From the NCBI GenBank assembly GCA_021811025.1, contig JAJZPX010000161.1, forward strand, positions 312-5,348: 5,037 nt of DNA. The letters run 5' to 3'. Positions within the stretch are counted from its first letter, which is position 1; every line of letters begins with the position of its first letter. Shown here one piece after another: positions 4,227 to 5,037 of the stretch. This DNA comes from Actinomycetes bacterium (lineage in GTDB: Bacteria > Actinomycetota > Coriobacteriia > Anaerosomatales > JAJZPX01). The notes beneath the pieces were generated by a model, which saw only the letters and a list, made by a program, of their open reading frames with translations, had not been told where the DNA came from and ran no database searches. The translations under genes and the position numbers were made by a program.

Positions 4227-5037
4227 ATGTCGCGTCGTGCCGTGATCGTGGTCGCGTGCGCTCTGGTCATGTCGCTGATTCTCATCCCTGCGACGGGCGC
4301 GGCGCCGAGGAGACGGGCTGCCGGAGCGGTGGGCGCCGCGTCGACCTCGACGGTGGGCCGTATCGCGGGCATGGACCGGTACGGTACGTCCGTCGCGGTC
4401 GCGAAGAGCGTCTTCGCCACCTCGTCGGCGGTGGTGATCGCGACAGGACGCGATCCGCGTGACGCTTCGCTCGCGATGCCGCTGGCAGGCGCGATGAGCG
4501 CGCCGGTCTTGCTGACCGAAGGGACGGTGGTCGGGGACTTCCTGGTCCACGGGATCACCGACCTCGGCGCTACCGCCGCCACCATCGTCGGGACCGAGGC
4601 GTCGGTCACACCCGGCGTGGCCGCGCAGCTCGCGAGTCTCGTGGGGACCGCCCCGGCTCGCTGCAGCGGTCTCGACGAGTTCGGGACGGCGGAGGCTGTC
4701 GCGAGCGCGGTCGCGAGCATCGACGGCCCGGCCTTCTCGCACGAGGCGTTCCTCGTCACCGTCGACAGCCCCGACTACGTCCGGACGCTTCTCGCGATGG
4801 CGCCGTATGCCTACCGGCAGCACATCCCGATCCTGCTGGCCTCGTACGACGGCGTGCGGACTTCTACGCTCGCGAAGATGAAGCAGCTGGGCATCGGCCG
4901 AGTGTACGTCTTGGGCAGCTACTACGACGTGACGGGCGACGAGATCCGCGATCTTTCCGACAACGGCTTCGCCGTCACGCACGTCTCGAACCGCGGCCCG
5001 TTCGGACCCGCCCTGAGCGTCGCCGAATTCGCCGTCT
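4227..5037 (+). CDS. Secreted cell-wall-binding repeat 2 (CWB2) family protein (N-terminal 270 residues; runs off window)
   Basis: Exported surface protein; CWB2 (Pfam PF04122) modules usually occur in sets of three and anchor proteins to cell-wall polymers. A signal peptide is clear: Arg3-Arg4, a hydrophobic core (about 5-21) and a probable cleavage site near ATGAA (22-26). Cys11 is not in a lipobox. Repeat 1 begins at GRIAGMDRYGTSVAVA (44-59) and continues with VVIATGRDPRDASLAMPLAG (69-88) and APVLLTE (92-98), the classic R-x-x-G-x-x-R-Y-x-T, A-T-G and P-L-A signatures. Repeat 2 is weaker: GLDEFGTAEAVA (148-159), FLVTVDSPDY (175-184), PILLASYDGV (201-210) and VYVLGSYYDV (226-235). Repeat 3 appears to start at about 252. 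The ATG at 4227 sits just after AGGAGGGG. Codon use matches neighbouring genes. Any catalytic or adhesive domain would lie beyond base 5037, so the role beyond wall attachment is unknown. Confidence 0.92.
   Translation, partial: MSRRAVIVVACALVMSLILIPATGAAPRRRAAGAVGAASTSTVGRIAGMDRYGTSVAVAKSVFATSSAVVIATGRDPRDASLAMPLAGAMSAPVLLTEGTVVGDFLVHGITDLGATAATIVGTEASVTPGVAAQLASLVGTAPARCSGLDEFGTAEAVASAVASIDGPAFSHEAFLVTVDSPDYVRTLLAMAPYAYRQHIPILLASYDGVRTSTLAKMKQLGIGRVYVLGSYYDVTGDEIRDLSDNGFAVTHVSNRGPFGPALSVAEFAV

Noticed and set aside
4257..4259. Lipoprotein cysteine (Cys11) in the CWB2 protein signal region
   Set aside because: It lies within the hydrophobic core, and its flanking residues (VVA-C-AL) do not make a lipobox at the end of the core. 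A standard signal peptidase I site near residue 26 fits better.
3400..4982. Long minus-strand open frames opposite the NERD-like and CWB2 genes
   Set aside because: Their translations are Arg/His/Pro-rich low-complexity shadows, while the plus-strand frames have ribosome sites, membrane or signal segments and recognisable domains.

Overview
The window is a dense stretch of bacterial chromosome. It is strongly GC-rich, with G/C-loaded third codon positions, so antisense frames stay open for long distances. The gene content (a cell-wall-binding repeat 2 exoprotein, a stand-alone molbindin, short intergenic gaps, one TTG start with a strong Shine-Dalgarno) suggests a high-GC Gram-positive, probably an Actinomycetota lineage, perhaps an anaerobic one near Coriobacteriia. 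That placement is an inference from style and gene content, not from a marker gene.

Left part (1-1645, minus strand): two lipid-type genes point left. A cyclopropane-fatty-acyl-phospholipid synthase (353-1645) lies upstream of the first 81 codons of a PLP-dependent alpha-oxoamine synthase (1-244, cut by the window edge). The latter's N-terminus resembles bacterial serine palmitoyltransferase more than KBL or BioF. A 108-nt gap with a possible hairpin separates them. If co-expressed, they could form a membrane-lipid module: chain cyclopropanation plus acyl-CoA/amino-acid condensation.

Middle (1763-2969): an aldo/keto reductase with an intact catalytic tetrad is divergent from the CFA synthase. 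It converges on a minus-strand molbindin (mop), with a perfect 10-bp GC hairpin over the junction. The 195-nt divergent space after mop holds a perfect 11-bp inverted repeat and a 10-bp-period direct repeat. Both are candidate regulatory sites.

Right part (3165-5037, plus strand): a small acidic protein with a TTG start is followed 16 nt later by a two-helix membrane protein whose cytoplasmic part looks like a NERD (nuclease-related) domain with substituted active-site residues. After a 95-nt leader with hairpins comes a secreted CWB2-repeat protein that runs off the right edge. I see no tRNA, rRNA, CRISPR, insertion sequence or phage feature. No untranslated stretch exceeds 200 bases. The least explained items are the degenerate membrane NERD protein with its small acidic partner, and the SPT-like/CFA pairing.
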